A stretch of 64,000 nt of DNA from Herminiimonas sp. (GCA_028292265.1 JAQGMR010000006.1:62001-126000); one strand, 5' to 3'. Counted from the first letter of the stretch, positions 43,626 to 52,497 are shown. Made by a program: numbers and translations. The notes: generated from the letters alone by a model not told the origin.

Positions 43626-46172
43626 TTAAACCGTCACTGCTTTCGGAAAGTAACTCGCGGGATCGGTAAGCAAGCCGATCGCCATCGCCTGCGTCTTTTG
43701 TCCCGCTACGTGCGCTGCCATGGGTTTCTGACCATTGGATTTCGCATGCTCGGTCGCCTTGGCCAGGTAGGTCGAGTCTGTTTCGCCTAGTGGGGCAAAG
43801 GCAAAGAGATAGAGGTTATTGATCAGGTTATTCACGCTCAGCATTTGCTCCATGCCCGGCGCGGCGCGCTGCATGACGCCCTGGAGTAGCAATCTGACGC
43901 TGATGAAAAAGTCGTAAAGGCACTGCTGTTCTTGAAGGCTAAATTTTTCAAAAGCTTGCATCGTCCCGTCGGGATTCTTTTTTCCGAAGCGGTTGACAAC
44001 CTCATTCAGTGTTTCTATCGATTTCCCGGCCATACCGTTTTGTAGCGCTTCGACCGCATAAAGGACGGCGAGGTCGATCTGGATGGTTTTCAAGCGCGAC
44101 AACTCTATTAGGTATGACTTCTGTGCTGTTGCCACGTCAGATTTCGATGCCTGGGGATCCTGCGCAGCTTGTTCAGTAGCCTTTTTAAGTTTCTTGACCT
44201 CTGCAACGGCGTCCTTAAACCAGGTTTCCAACTGTCCCTGGTCCGCTTTTTGCAAGAAATCGTCACGGAAAGTCCCGAACAGATCTTTAAACTTTTCCGG
44301 ACGAAGAGCCACGATGCCCTTCTGAACCACCGCCCGCAACGGTGAGTTCTGCGGCTCCCATCTCCAGTCTTCTCCGAGCTCCTTCGCCGCGTGCGTCATG
44401 ATGAAATTCGCGGCGTCCATGGCGGACTGGGCGTTTTTCAAGAACTTGTTTGGGTAAGTAGTTTTGTTAACGCTACTTGCCTTTTGCGTCTCGAGCGGTG
44501 AGGCGCCGATCGATGGGGGCACATCTCGTTTCGGTCCTTTCTCTACCGGCGGCCTTGCCGGCGACGCCTTGGGAGTGGTCAGCGGTGTTGTGCTTTTAGT
44601 CGTAGCGCTTCTGCCGCTGCTGCTCCGAGTGCTTTCGCTACTGTTCGTACTACGTGTGCTATCAGAGCTATCGCTGCCGTCGATGTTTGTCGATTTGACG
44701 TTTGCGACTGTTCCCGGCCCGGCGTTGTCCTTAACTTGGGAATGTGCCGCCTTCTTGGGCGATGGCGTTGTGGCGTTCGGGTCGGGAAACAGTTCATGCG
44801 CGTGTTCGATCATGTAAGCAACGACGGGCTGGAAAGTGGACTGGAACTTCATTATTTTGTTCAGGTCTTCTTCTTCCGCTATCACCATCGAAAAAACCAT
44901 GCCAAGATTGGTTGCGCCCATCTTGTTGATTTCCGCTTTCCCCGCGACTGTGTCGAGGAAGCGCATCAGCGTACCTAGCAGATCTCTGTTCTCCGGTGGA
45001 AGGTTTGCGACCGCTTGCTGGTAAGCTGATTTCTTGCCCGCGTCGACAACGTCGTCCAGCGCCAGAAATTCCGTCTTGTTGGATCCCGAGATAATTTTCT
45101 CAGGCATTTCTCTGAGAATACGCTTGAGAAGGTTGGAAGGCTCAACGCCTTGCGTCAATATTGCTTCCAAGTTACCGGCGTTGACGAGCTTGCACTGCGC
45201 CTCGTCGAGTGTCTTCCCGCGACTTTCCGTCCGAAAGACGCCCTCTTTTTCCAGGTAGTCACCTTTCAGCATGATTTGCATTGTCTGTCGCGCCAATGAT
45301 GGTGCATGGCTCTCCTGAACCGATGCCGAAGCGTCGATCATATCTTTGAAAAACGCCTTGAGAGTTCCGCCCTGCTTCCGGACGGCAGCGCTGAGCCGCG
45401 TGTTTTTCCAGCCTGTCTCGTCTGAAAATTTCAGCGTCTTTGTCTTGTCGTTCCCAAGCACGTCCAACGCGGCCTGCAGCTTTACCGGATCATTGCGGTA
45501 CTGCTTCGCCAGTCTTTCGGATTCGGATTTTTTCACGATGACGATCCCAGAAAGCGCGACGCGGCCAGGATTTTCCCGACGCTCGTAGACAAGCCCTTGC
45601 ACATACACCGGTGATTTCTTGTCGCCATGTTTCGCGTCGACCAGTTTTTGCACCGCTTTAAGAATTTCGATTTTTGGCGAGGCCGATTGGGAATCGAGCT
45701 TTTTGTTAGTGAAAGTCGGAGCAAGTACCTCTTCCTCTTCGGTGGTGTCGATCAGCGGCAATGACACATCTTCGGATCGCGTGCGAGCCGACGATGCCGG
45801 CTTCGACGGTTCGGCCGGAGCTTTCGTGGTTTTTGACGTTCCGCCTACTTGCCCCGAATCGGCTACGCGACGGAATACTTCTCGAGCCGGCTTCTCTGCG
45901 AGCTTCGCGTCGACCGGCGGCCGGCGAGATTCCGGTGGCGTGGTGGCCGTAGCACGGCCGCTGTTTGCAATTGGTGGCCGCCTGACCTGATTCCGCCACT
46001 TGTCTCCCACACTTTGGTCGACGTGCGCACCCACCTTTTCAGCGCGCTGGCGGGAACTGGCGCCGTAGCCGGCCCAACCGGTCCCCTTGGCAGGTGTCGC
46101 ATTGACCGGACGCGAAGGCGTGTAGTCGGGGATATTGGTCCGTGCACCATTGGCTGAGCGGTTTATTGTCAT
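43626..46172 (-). CDS. protein with a eukaryotic-type RhoGAP domain, putative secreted effector
   Basis: An 848-residue protein without signal peptide or membrane helix. Residues 1-150 are Arg/Pro/Ser/Thr-rich and disordered. Residues about 290-460 read as a RhoGAP domain: EGVFRTESRG (candidate arginine finger Arg314), SNLLKRILREMPEKII (Lys350, like LLKxxLRELPEPL), LPPENRDLLGTLMRFLDTVA, and INKMGATNLGMVFSMV (Asn422). A Ser/Thr linker (490-540) leads to a helical C-terminal domain, whose part NNLINNLYLFAFAPLG faintly echoes the RhoGAP end. Rho GTPases are absent from bacteria, so host-directed action is inferred. Coding is Lys/Ser/Thr-rich compared with neighbours, suggesting transfer. Confidence 0.8.
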   Translation of the reverse strand: MTINRSANGARTNIPDYTPSRPVNATPAKGTGWAGYGASSRQRAEKVGAHVDQSVGDKWRNQVRRPPIANSGRATATTPPESRRPPVDAKLAEKPAREVFRRVADSGQVGGTSKTTKAPAEPSKPASSARTRSEDVSLPLIDTTEEEEVLAPTFTNKKLDSQSASPKIEILKAVQKLVDAKHGDKKSPVYVQGLVYERRENPGRVALSGIVIVKKSESERLAKQYRNDPVKLQAALDVLGNDKTKTLKFSDETGWKNTRLSAAVRKQGGTLKAFFKDMIDASASVQESHAPSLARQTMQIMLKGDYLEKEGVFRTESRGKTLDEAQCKLVNAGNLEAILTQGVEPSNLLKRILREMPEKIISGSNKTEFLALDDVVDAGKKSAYQQAVANLPPENRDLLGTLMRFLDTVAGKAEINKMGATNLGMVFSMVIAEEEDLNKIMKFQSTFQPVVAYMIEHAHELFPDPNATTPSPKKAAHSQVKDNAGPGTVANVKSTNIDGSDSSDSTRSTNSSESTRSSSGRSATTKSTTPLTTPKASPARPPVEKGPKRDVPPSIGASPLETQKASSVNKTTYPNKFLKNAQSAMDAANFIMTHAAKELGEDWRWEPQNSPLRAVVQKGIVALRPEKFKDLFGTFRDDFLQKADQGQLETWFKDAVAEVKKLKKATEQAAQDPQASKSDVATAQKSYLIELSRLKTIQIDLAVLYAVEALQNGMAGKSIETLNEVVNRFGKKNPDGTMQAFEKFSLQEQQCLYDFFISVRLLLQGVMQRAAPGMEQMLSVNNLINNLYLFAFAPLGETDSTYLAKATEHAKSNGQKPMAAHVAGQKTQAMAIGLLTDPASYFPKAVTV

Positions 46173-46524
46173 CTTTTTCTCGCGAATTAAGGTCGACGTG
46201 CTGGGCTGCCTGCATTAGCGTGCGCAGTGCGGCGTTCGGTACGCATGAATCGGCTGTGTCCCTGACGCTAGATTGTTCAGGTTGCGGTGGCCGCACATTT
46301 GTACCGGCATGTCTTGAGTAACAGAATCGGGAGAATTGTTTCGTTAATCGATTTCTTGAGGCTGGAATGCCAATGATGGCGGTTGCTGTTTCGGATCAGT
46401 GGCAGTGCAGATCGCGGAAATGACACTGGCGCACTTAGCCGCAGGCCGTGTGTTCCTACTGCGAACAGTGGCCTCGCCTTGGTGCGGTTATCGGTCTTGA
46501 TGCCACCGCGATGACTCAGTATGA
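46173..46524. other. divergent intergenic region upstream of the RhoGAP gene
   Basis: About 350 bp with no gene. GAGAAAAAG precedes the RhoGAP ATG. I looked for hrp-box (GGAACC-N15/16-CCAC) and PIP-box (TTCGC-N15-TTCGC) promoters and found no acceptable match. Confidence 0.5.
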
Positions 46525-46544
46525 TACTGTGCTTATATACAGTA
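46525..46544. promoter_or_regulatory. LexA (SOS) box
   Basis: TACTGT-gcttatat-ACAGTA is an exact match to the LexA consensus (CTGT-N8-ACAG with matching flanks). It ends 10 bases before the ATG of the radical SAM gene, so it must overlap the promoter or transcription start and should give tight SOS control. Confidence 0.88.
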
Positions 46545-46553
46545 AAAGACGCC

Positions 46554-47771
46554 ATGCCAAACGACTACGATTTTCAGGACGATTCGCCATCTCCATTGCC
46601 TTGGCCCCAGACCGCCCGCAAGGGACGCGGGGCCGTGACAAACTTGCAGGGCCGTTATGAGGTCGGGCAGCGAGAAGCGTTTGACGACGGCTGGACATGC
46701 TCCGAAGATTCCGATGGGGAACAGGCCAGTGGTGACCCCGGGCGCCAGTCGGACCGCCAGGTAGTCCCGGCCCTGCGAACTCAGGTATTCCAGGAGCAGG
46801 CCCGCACCATCCTCGCCCGCAATGCCTCACCCGACATCCCCTTCAACGTGTCGCTCAATCCCTATCGTGGTTGCGAGCACGGTTGCATTTACTGCTTTGC
46901 ACGGCCGTCGCACGGCTATCTGAATCTCTCACCGGGCCTCGACTTCGAAAGCAAGATTTTCGCGAAGATGAACGCCCCCGAGCTGCTGCGGCGTGAACTG
47001 GCCAAGCCATCCTATATCGCAGAGCCGATCGCGCTCGGCGTCAATACCGATGCCTACCAGCCTTGCGAGCGCGAACTGCGCATCACGCGCCGGGTTCTGG
47101 AAGTGCTGCATGAGTGTGGCCATCCGGTCGGCTTGATAACCAAGTCGTCCCTGATCGAGCGCGACATCGACCTGCTGGCGCCGATGGCGGCCAAACACCA
47201 GGCCGCGGCCTGCGTCACCATCACCACTCTCGACCCCGACATCGCACGCACGCTGGAGCCGCGGGCCGCTGCACCGGCACGACGCCTTCGAACCATCCGA
47301 ACGCTGAGTGAGGCGGGGATCCCAGTAGGGGTCAGCATTGCGCCGGTGATTCCGTTCGTGACGGAACCAGACCTTGAGCGGGTGATGGAAGCTGCGCTGG
47401 AGGCGGGCGCATACAGTGCCAGCTACATCGTGCTGCGCCTGCCGTGGGAAGTGAGCCCGCTATTCCAGCAATGGCTGCAAGCGCACTTCCCGGATCGGGC
47501 CCAGCGCGTCATGAATCGGGTGCGCGATCTGCGGGGCGGCAAGGACTACGACTCCAGCTTTGGCACCCGCATGCAGGGCGAGGGCGTGTGGGCTGACCTG
47601 ATCCGTCAGCGCTTTGAGAAGGCTGCGTTGCGCCTGGGAGCGGGCAAGCGATCGGGGAAATTCAAGGCACTGGATGCCTCAATGTTTCGTCCGCCTGAAG
47701 TCGTACCCGGTTCAACCACAGGGGCGGCCCGGTCCGCAAGAGGGCCCGATCCACAGCTCAACCTGTTCTAG
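46554..47771 (+). CDS. PA0069-family radical SAM protein
   Basis: The 405-residue protein has the 4Fe-4S cluster motif CEHGCIYC in NPYRGCEHGCIYCFARPSHG, followed by FESKIFAKMNAPELL and GVNTDAYQPCERELRITR. These are typical of the PA0069/SplB-like radical SAM group. The biochemical reaction is unknown; a DNA-repair-related role is suggested by the LexA box directly upstream and by distant similarity to spore photoproduct lyase. A strong hairpin terminator follows. Confidence 0.9.
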   Translation: MPNDYDFQDDSPSPLPWPQTARKGRGAVTNLQGRYEVGQREAFDDGWTCSEDSDGEQASGDPGRQSDRQVVPALRTQVFQEQARTILARNASPDIPFNVSLNPYRGCEHGCIYCFARPSHGYLNLSPGLDFESKIFAKMNAPELLRRELAKPSYIAEPIALGVNTDAYQPCERELRITRRVLEVLHECGHPVGLITKSSLIERDIDLLAPMAAKHQAAACVTITTLDPDIARTLEPRAAAPARRLRTIRTLSEAGIPVGVSIAPVIPFVTEPDLERVMEAALEAGAYSASYIVLRLPWEVSPLFQQWLQAHFPDRAQRVMNRVRDLRGGKDYDSSFGTRMQGEGVWADLIRQRFEKAALRLGAGKRSGKFKALDASMFRPPEVVPGSTTGAARSARGPDPQLNLF

Positions 47772-47783
47772 TGCGGCCCATTG

Positions 47784-47823
47784 AAATGCGAAACGCCGGC
47801 AAGCAAGCCGGCGTTTCGCATTT
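47784..47823. terminator. long hairpin terminator, probably bidirectional
   Basis: A perfect 17-bp inverted repeat (aaatgcgaaacgccggc/gccggcgtttcgcattt) with a 6-nt loop. It lies 13 bp after the radical SAM stop and between convergent genes. Confidence 0.88.
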
Positions 47824-47996
47824 GGTTGAGCGTTATCCGGCGGATGTCGGACAAAAGAATAACCGGCCTTTCAAGATGTCCTGGGAGACGGGGCAAAAGG
47901 AAAGAAGCAGGGCGCTTCAGCGGCACCCTCAATCCCATCTTCATTCAATGCTCCATTCAATGCGGCGTTGATCCGCCGCCGCATTGTGCCGTCGGT

Positions 47997-49040
47997 TCAG
48001 CTTCCTGGTTTCAAGTCTTCATCCAGAAACTGCTGCACCGCCTGGAAAAGTTCGAGGCGGTTTTTTTCCATGATGATGGTGTGCGTGCCTTCGCCAATTT
48101 CCACATAGCGCTTGTACGGTACGTTGGTCAGTTTGGCGAAGTACGCATGCAGCATGTAGCTCGGAAGGTCAGCGTCCCACTCGGCATGCGCGAGGAAGGT
48201 TGGCACACGGATCTGGCCCGGGTCATAAAGGGGTTTGCCAGTTGACCAGAATTCGCGACCGTCCTGCACAACGCCGTTCGGCGCGCGCAGCATCGGCTTG
48301 TCCATCTTCGAGCCGACCGGGTCGGTCGCAATGGTGGCGTCGGCCCAGGCTTCAAACCAGCCGGCCGGGATCAGGGTCGCTTTCTTGTCCTCCGGTACAC
48401 CGGTCAGCCAGCGCGCCTTGGCCGAATCCATCGATACCGAGCGGTACGAACCGAGCGCGCCGCCACTGTCGGTCAGCGATGCGGCATTGCGCAGCCATTG
48501 CGGCGCGTACAGCACCAGCTTGTTGACCTTCTCATTGTTCTGCGCGGTGTACCAGCCCATGGTGCTGGTGCCCCACGACCAGCCAAGCAGATTGATCTTG
48601 TCGACCCCGCGGCGCTTGCGAATGAAGTCGGCTGCAGCGCCCACATCCTTCACCGCGGTTTCGGTCCGCACGATAGGCGCGTTGTCAGCCGGCGGCTTGC
48701 CCATTTCAGGCGGACGGGTCGAGCGGCCATAACCGCGCACATCGACCAGGTAGACGTCATAGCCACGCTGCGCGATGTAGTCCATCCAGGACATGCCGTT
48801 CAGCGGCAGGTCGAAAGCAGTCTCGGAAGGATAGGTCGCGCCGTGGACATACAACAGGATTTTCTGTGCAGGGAAACGCGTGACGCCTTCGGCATGCTTG
48901 TTGCGGACGTACAGTTCGATGCCGGGGTCAGACGCCGGCACCATGAATTCTTCGGTAACGAGTTTGGCGTCGGATGCGCTAGCAAAGGAGCCTATCGCGG
49001 ACAGGGCCAGTGCGGCCACGAGATGGGTGAAAGTTTTAAT
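47997..49040 (-). CDS. secreted alpha/beta hydrolase, probable ATT start
   Basis: The hydrolase fold is clear: ILLYVHGATYPSE, DVRGYGRSTRP, nucleophile elbow LLGWSWGTSTMG, acid AHAEWDADLP and EGTHTIIM. GTG 49019 would cut the signal peptide in half. Seven codons upstream, ATT 49040 begins KTFTHLVAALALSAIGSFAS, a perfect Sec signal, with AAGGGG seven bases before it. No ATG, GTG or TTG occurs at that position. A non-canonical ATT start is therefore the best model. Substrate unknown; secreted to the periplasm. Confidence 0.82.
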   Translation of the reverse strand: MKTFTHLVAALALSAIGSFASASDAKLVTEEFMVPASDPGIELYVRNKHAEGVTRFPAQKILLYVHGATYPSETAFDLPLNGMSWMDYIAQRGYDVYLVDVRGYGRSTRPPEMGKPPADNAPIVRTETAVKDVGAAADFIRKRRGVDKINLLGWSWGTSTMGWYTAQNNEKVNKLVLYAPQWLRNAASLTDSGGALGSYRSVSMDSAKARWLTGVPEDKKATLIPAGWFEAWADATIATDPVGSKMDKPMLRAPNGVVQDGREFWSTGKPLYDPGQIRVPTFLAHAEWDADLPSYMLHAYFAKLTNVPYKRYVEIGEGTHTIIMEKNRLELFQAVQQFLDEDLKPGS

Positions 49041-49392
49041 TTTGGATCCCCTTGTTTTTCGAATTATTCAAGACCGGCCTTGCGAGGGCGGCGAGTCAAT
49101 ATAGCATCGCCGTCGGCTTGGTGCTTGCACTGATCCGACGATCGCTCAGCGGAGGCGTTGCGGTCACCAAAGCATGCCGAAGCGGCGTCAGGTCGTCGAC
49201 CGGAAGCATGGACTATTGATCGACAGAGCGGCCGAGAAGTCGTGCGATGAAAGGCGGCCTTCTCTCTATGACGGCCGCGCCATGTTAGCGCCTGCTGAAA
49301 TTCATTAATACATCCGCTCGGCATGCAACAAATCGGGCAAAGGAAGCCATCATGAGCCCCTCTCGTTCATCTCAAGATAGGCACCAAACTCC
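49041..49392. other. divergent intergenic region without a supported gene
   Basis: About 350 bp between the hydrolase gene and the DUF2844 gene. No structured element or supported gene seen; presumably two promoters. Confidence 0.45.
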
Positions 49393-49839
49393 ATGCACAA
49401 TTCGCCGCTCACAGCCAGCAGCGTTGTCACCGCCGCGCTGCTGGCCAGCCTTTACTCTGGCACTGCTTTCGCCGCGCTCGGTTCACTTCCGTCCTCATGG
49501 GACGCACCAGTTGAAGTCCGAAAAGCCGCCAACTACACGGATCGAATGACGGTCCTCCCCAGCACAACAACATTGCATGAATACGTCGGCCCCGACGGCC
49601 GTGTGTTTGCCCTGAGCTGGGCCGGCCCGACGCTCCCCAATTTCAGAACCCTGCTCGGCGAGTACGCCGCCGTAATGGATGCCGAAGTCCGCAGTGCGCC
49701 GGTCGCCGGCCGTGGAGGTCTTTCCATTTCCACGCCAACGTTCATGCTCCAATCTGGAGGCCGTGCCGGCGCATTCAGCGGCAAGGCATGGATTCCAGAC
49801 CGCCTGCCTGCTGGTTTCTCTCCTTCGGTGCTGCCATGA
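49393..49839 (+). CDS. DUF2844 family exported protein
   Basis: The 148-residue protein has a signal peptide (TAALLASLYSGTAFAALG) and the DUF2844 pattern: FAALGSLPSSWDAPVE, TTLHEYVGPDGRVFALSWAG, LLGEYAAVMDAEVR. These proteins nearly always precede a DUF3443 gene. Here the two overlap by four bases (ATGA). The product is periplasmic and probably acts with the DUF3443 lipoprotein. Confidence 0.9.
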   Translation: MHNSPLTASSVVTAALLASLYSGTAFAALGSLPSSWDAPVEVRKAANYTDRMTVLPSTTTLHEYVGPDGRVFALSWAGPTLPNFRTLLGEYAAVMDAEVRSAPVAGRGGLSISTPTFMLQSGGRAGAFSGKAWIPDRLPAGFSPSVLP

Positions 49840-51410
49840 TGTGGCCCGCCCTTTCGTTGAAGCGCCCGCAGCTTGTCGCTGGTGCGATGCTGCTGGCGGC
49901 CTGCGCCTTCCTCGCCTCGTGCGGCGGCGGCGGCTCTGACGGCGGCAACGCCGCACCGCCTGCAACAACTGTCGCGGCCAGTACCGTCACCAGCCCGGTC
50001 GCTAACGATTCCGCCCGGCCGGTGGCACCGCCTGTACCGGCGCTGGCCGCGCGCCGGCCAGTCGTGCAGTTGACATTTGATGAAAGCGAGATAGCTGCTA
50101 CGGCCACGACCAGACTTTCGTGGTCGGCCACCGAGGCCGAAAGCTGCATGGCGTCGGGCTCCTGGAGTGGCGTGCAGCCTTCCAGCGGCTCCATCCAGAT
50201 ACCTGCAAATGGAACCGGCTTTTACCCTTACCGATTGACCTGTACCAATGCGCTCGGCACGTCCGCTGGAGCCGCGATGCTGTCGGTCATCGGCGCGTCA
50301 AAGAATGTCGCCCGCATTACCGTGGGCAGGAGCCTGTTTGGCAATGCCATCAACATTCCGTATGTCGATGTGACTGTGTGCCAACCCGGCACGACGACAT
50401 GCCAAACGATCGACCACGTGCTGCTCGATACCGGCTCGACGGGATTGCGGCTCATTGCGCCAGGCGTTCTTCGGACGGACCTCGATTTGCCACGCCTTAA
50501 ATCGACGTCCAGCAAATCGCTCGCCAACTGCGTCCAGTTTGCTGACGGCAGCTATTTGTGGGGAAGCCTGCGTACCGCCGACGTTAGCATTGCGGGTCAA
50601 ACGGCCCAGTCGATAACGATCCAGGAAGCCGGCGACCCGGCGACGGATTTCGCTTCAATCCCGGGTGACTGCGTGGGACTGCGCAACGGCGGATCGGTTG
50701 CCGCACTCGGGGTGAGAGGCATACTTGGCATTGGGACCTTGAAAGTCGATTGTGCGGGATGCGTTGCGGATATCAAGCAAAAGCGGTACTTCGAATGCGA
50801 TGGCACCGGGTGCGCACCGGCGACAGTCACCCTCGGCCAGTTGCTATCGAATCCTGTGGCGGGTTTTGCGACCGACAACAACGGCATGTCGGTCATCTTT
50901 CCACCCGTACCAGATTCCGGCGTCACATCGCTTTCTGGCGCACTGGTTTTTGGCATTGACACACAAAGCAACAACAGGCTTGGCACCGCTACCGCAATGC
51001 GCACTTCGGCCATTGGCGCCTTGGGGACTAAATATTTGAACAAGACCTACGCAAGCTTGCTGGACACCGGCTCAAATTCGCTAGTCCTGCCGGATGCGTT
51101 TTTGCCGACATGCATCAACAATCCCCTGTTCGTTTGTCCTGTAGTGGAATTTTCGCAGTCCGCGATACTTCGAGGGCTGGACGGCGTCTCGTCTTTTGCA
51201 ATCGACTTCCTCGTTCGAAATTTCGAAAAAGTCAGCGCATCGGTCATCGCCGTGTTGGATGCAACGGTCATATCGACTACCGAACCTTTATTCGTTTGGG
51301 GGCTGCCCGCGTTCTTCGGGCGAACCGTCTTCTTCGCACTCGACGGCGCCAACGCAGGCGGGAAAGTCGGGCCGTATGTGGCGCTATACGAGCAAACGCC
51401 GCATCCTTGA
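49836..51410 (+). CDS. DUF3443 family lipoprotein with two pepsin-like DTGS motifs
   Basis: ATG 49836 overlaps the previous stop (ATGA) and gives 524 residues. The signal LVAGAMLLAACAFLASCGGG has a lipobox (LASC). The mature part has two aspartic-protease-like motifs, VLLDTGSTGLRL (about residue 205) and SLLDTGSNSLVLPD (about residue 408), separated as in a bilobed pepsin. A CGGC-like cysteine group (DCAGCVADIK, YFECDGTGC) lies between. The biochemical activity of DUF3443 is not known to me; the DTGS pair makes peptidase activity a testable idea. Confidence 0.9.
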   Translation: MMWPALSLKRPQLVAGAMLLAACAFLASCGGGGSDGGNAAPPATTVAASTVTSPVANDSARPVAPPVPALAARRPVVQLTFDESEIAATATTRLSWSATEAESCMASGSWSGVQPSSGSIQIPANGTGFYPYRLTCTNALGTSAGAAMLSVIGASKNVARITVGRSLFGNAINIPYVDVTVCQPGTTTCQTIDHVLLDTGSTGLRLIAPGVLRTDLDLPRLKSTSSKSLANCVQFADGSYLWGSLRTADVSIAGQTAQSITIQEAGDPATDFASIPGDCVGLRNGGSVAALGVRGILGIGTLKVDCAGCVADIKQKRYFECDGTGCAPATVTLGQLLSNPVAGFATDNNGMSVIFPPVPDSGVTSLSGALVFGIDTQSNNRLGTATAMRTSAIGALGTKYLNKTYASLLDTGSNSLVLPDAFLPTCINNPLFVCPVVEFSQSAILRGLDGVSSFAIDFLVRNFEKVSASVIAVLDATVISTTEPLFVWGLPAFFGRTVFFALDGANAGGKVGPYVALYEQTPHP

Positions 51411-51459
51411 AACCGTTTCCCGCTGGCCGTTTATCGTCCGAGTTCAAGAGCATGAAGCA

Positions 51460-51489
51460 AAAGCGGCCACCTTTACCGGTGGCCGCTTT
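51460..51489. terminator. terminator-like hairpin
   Basis: A perfect 12-bp stem (aaagcggccacc/ggtggccgcttt) with a 6-nt loop lies 49 bp after the DUF3443 stop and before the convergent cupredoxin gene. The flanking A and T runs allow use in both directions. Confidence 0.75.
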
Positions 51490-51546
51490 CACACGCGGAG
51501 GATCCCTCACAAACCTGCCACCTGCTACAGCACCGCACCTCACGTC

Positions 51547-51951
51547 CTACTTCACGACCAGAACGCCCTTCATCGTTGTGTGCAGCTTGCAAAAATAGGC
51601 CATCGTTCCCTTCGTTTTTGCCACGTACTTCCAGGTTCCGTTTTCTGGAATATCACCTGAGTCGAATGCCTTGTTTTCCGCAGTTGCGGTATGCGGATAC
51701 GGGTCCTTGTTCCGCCAAACGACCGTGTCGCCGGCATTGACCTCAAGCGTCTGAGGCGAAAACTTCATGCCGTCGATCAGCACGGTATGCACCTTGACTT
51801 TTTCGTCTGCGATGGCGGAAGCGACTGTCCCTGCCATGAAAGCGGCGGCGAGCATCAGGCAGGGAACAGCCCGATGCAGCAACCGTGACGACAGCCAATC
51901 CGGCGCGAGCAGGGACAATCCCAAGGCACCACCACCACGAGTGCTATGCAT
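51547..51951 (-). CDS. cupredoxin (plastocyanin/azurin family) exported protein
   Basis: The 134-residue protein has an export signal (PCLMLAAAFMAGTVASAIA) and a type I copper site: His87 in DPYPHTATAEN, Cys121 and His124 in YFCKLHTTM, and Met127. DGMKFSPQTLEVNAGDTVVW is the typical cupredoxin opening strand. It is probably a periplasmic electron carrier. It is 10 bp downstream of the DUF4142 gene on the same strand, so the two are likely co-transcribed. Confidence 0.92.
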   Translation of the reverse strand: MHSTRGGGALGLSLLAPDWLSSRLLHRAVPCLMLAAAFMAGTVASAIADEKVKVHTVLIDGMKFSPQTLEVNAGDTVVWRNKDPYPHTATAENKAFDSGDIPENGTWKYVAKTKGTMAYFCKLHTTMKGVLVVK

Positions 51952-51960
51952 GGCGGCGCC

Positions 51961-52497
51961 TTACTTCATCGAAGTCTGAATCTGCTTGGCATGCTGCAAG
52001 TGCGCATCAATCGCCGGGCGAACCTTTTGCAGCAAACCTTTCAGCTCTTCATTTTTCGCGCTCGGTATCAGCGTTTTGTCGATCGCATCGAGCACAGCCT
52101 GATGGTAGGTCACTTCATTTTCTACGTAGGCCTTGTCAAACGCGTCTCCTTTAAGCCCTTTCAGCTTTTTTACATTTGCCACACCGCCATCCTTGAGGGA
52201 TTTGCTGGTGTCGCTTTCTTCCGGCTTGACCTTCAGTTTGGTCACGAGCGCGGTCGCCTGCTTGTTGACGCCGGTGTGGTCCGTCACCATTTGTTTTGCG
52301 AACGCCTTTACTTCCTTCGACTTGCCCTGGGACTGGGCAAGCTTGCCGGCGTTGATGTCAACCGTGTTGGCGGCTACGACGATACCGGCAATCTGAGCAT
52401 CATTCGGCGCCGCTGATTGGGCAAACACTGGCAGGCAGGCAAGGCCGGAAGCGGTGAAAAGGGCTGCGGCTAACAGCTGGGATGCTGGTTTCTTCAT
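51961..52497 (-). CDS. DUF4142 family exported protein
   Basis: ATG 52497 with AAAGGAG upstream gives 178 residues. A signal peptide (QLLAAALFTASGLACLPVFAQS) is followed by the ferritin-like helical DUF4142 domain: AQIAGIVVAANTVDINAGKL, KEVKAFAKQMVTDHTGVN and DKAYVENEVTYHQAVLDAID. Members are periplasmic and usually stress-linked. It lies between the cupredoxin gene and a sigma factor gene. Confidence 0.9.
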   Translation of the reverse strand: MKKPASQLLAAALFTASGLACLPVFAQSAAPNDAQIAGIVVAANTVDINAGKLAQSQGKSKEVKAFAKQMVTDHTGVNKQATALVTKLKVKPEESDTSKSLKDGGVANVKKLKGLKGDAFDKAYVENEVTYHQAVLDAIDKTLIPSAKNEELKGLLQKVRPAIDAHLQHAKQIQTSMK

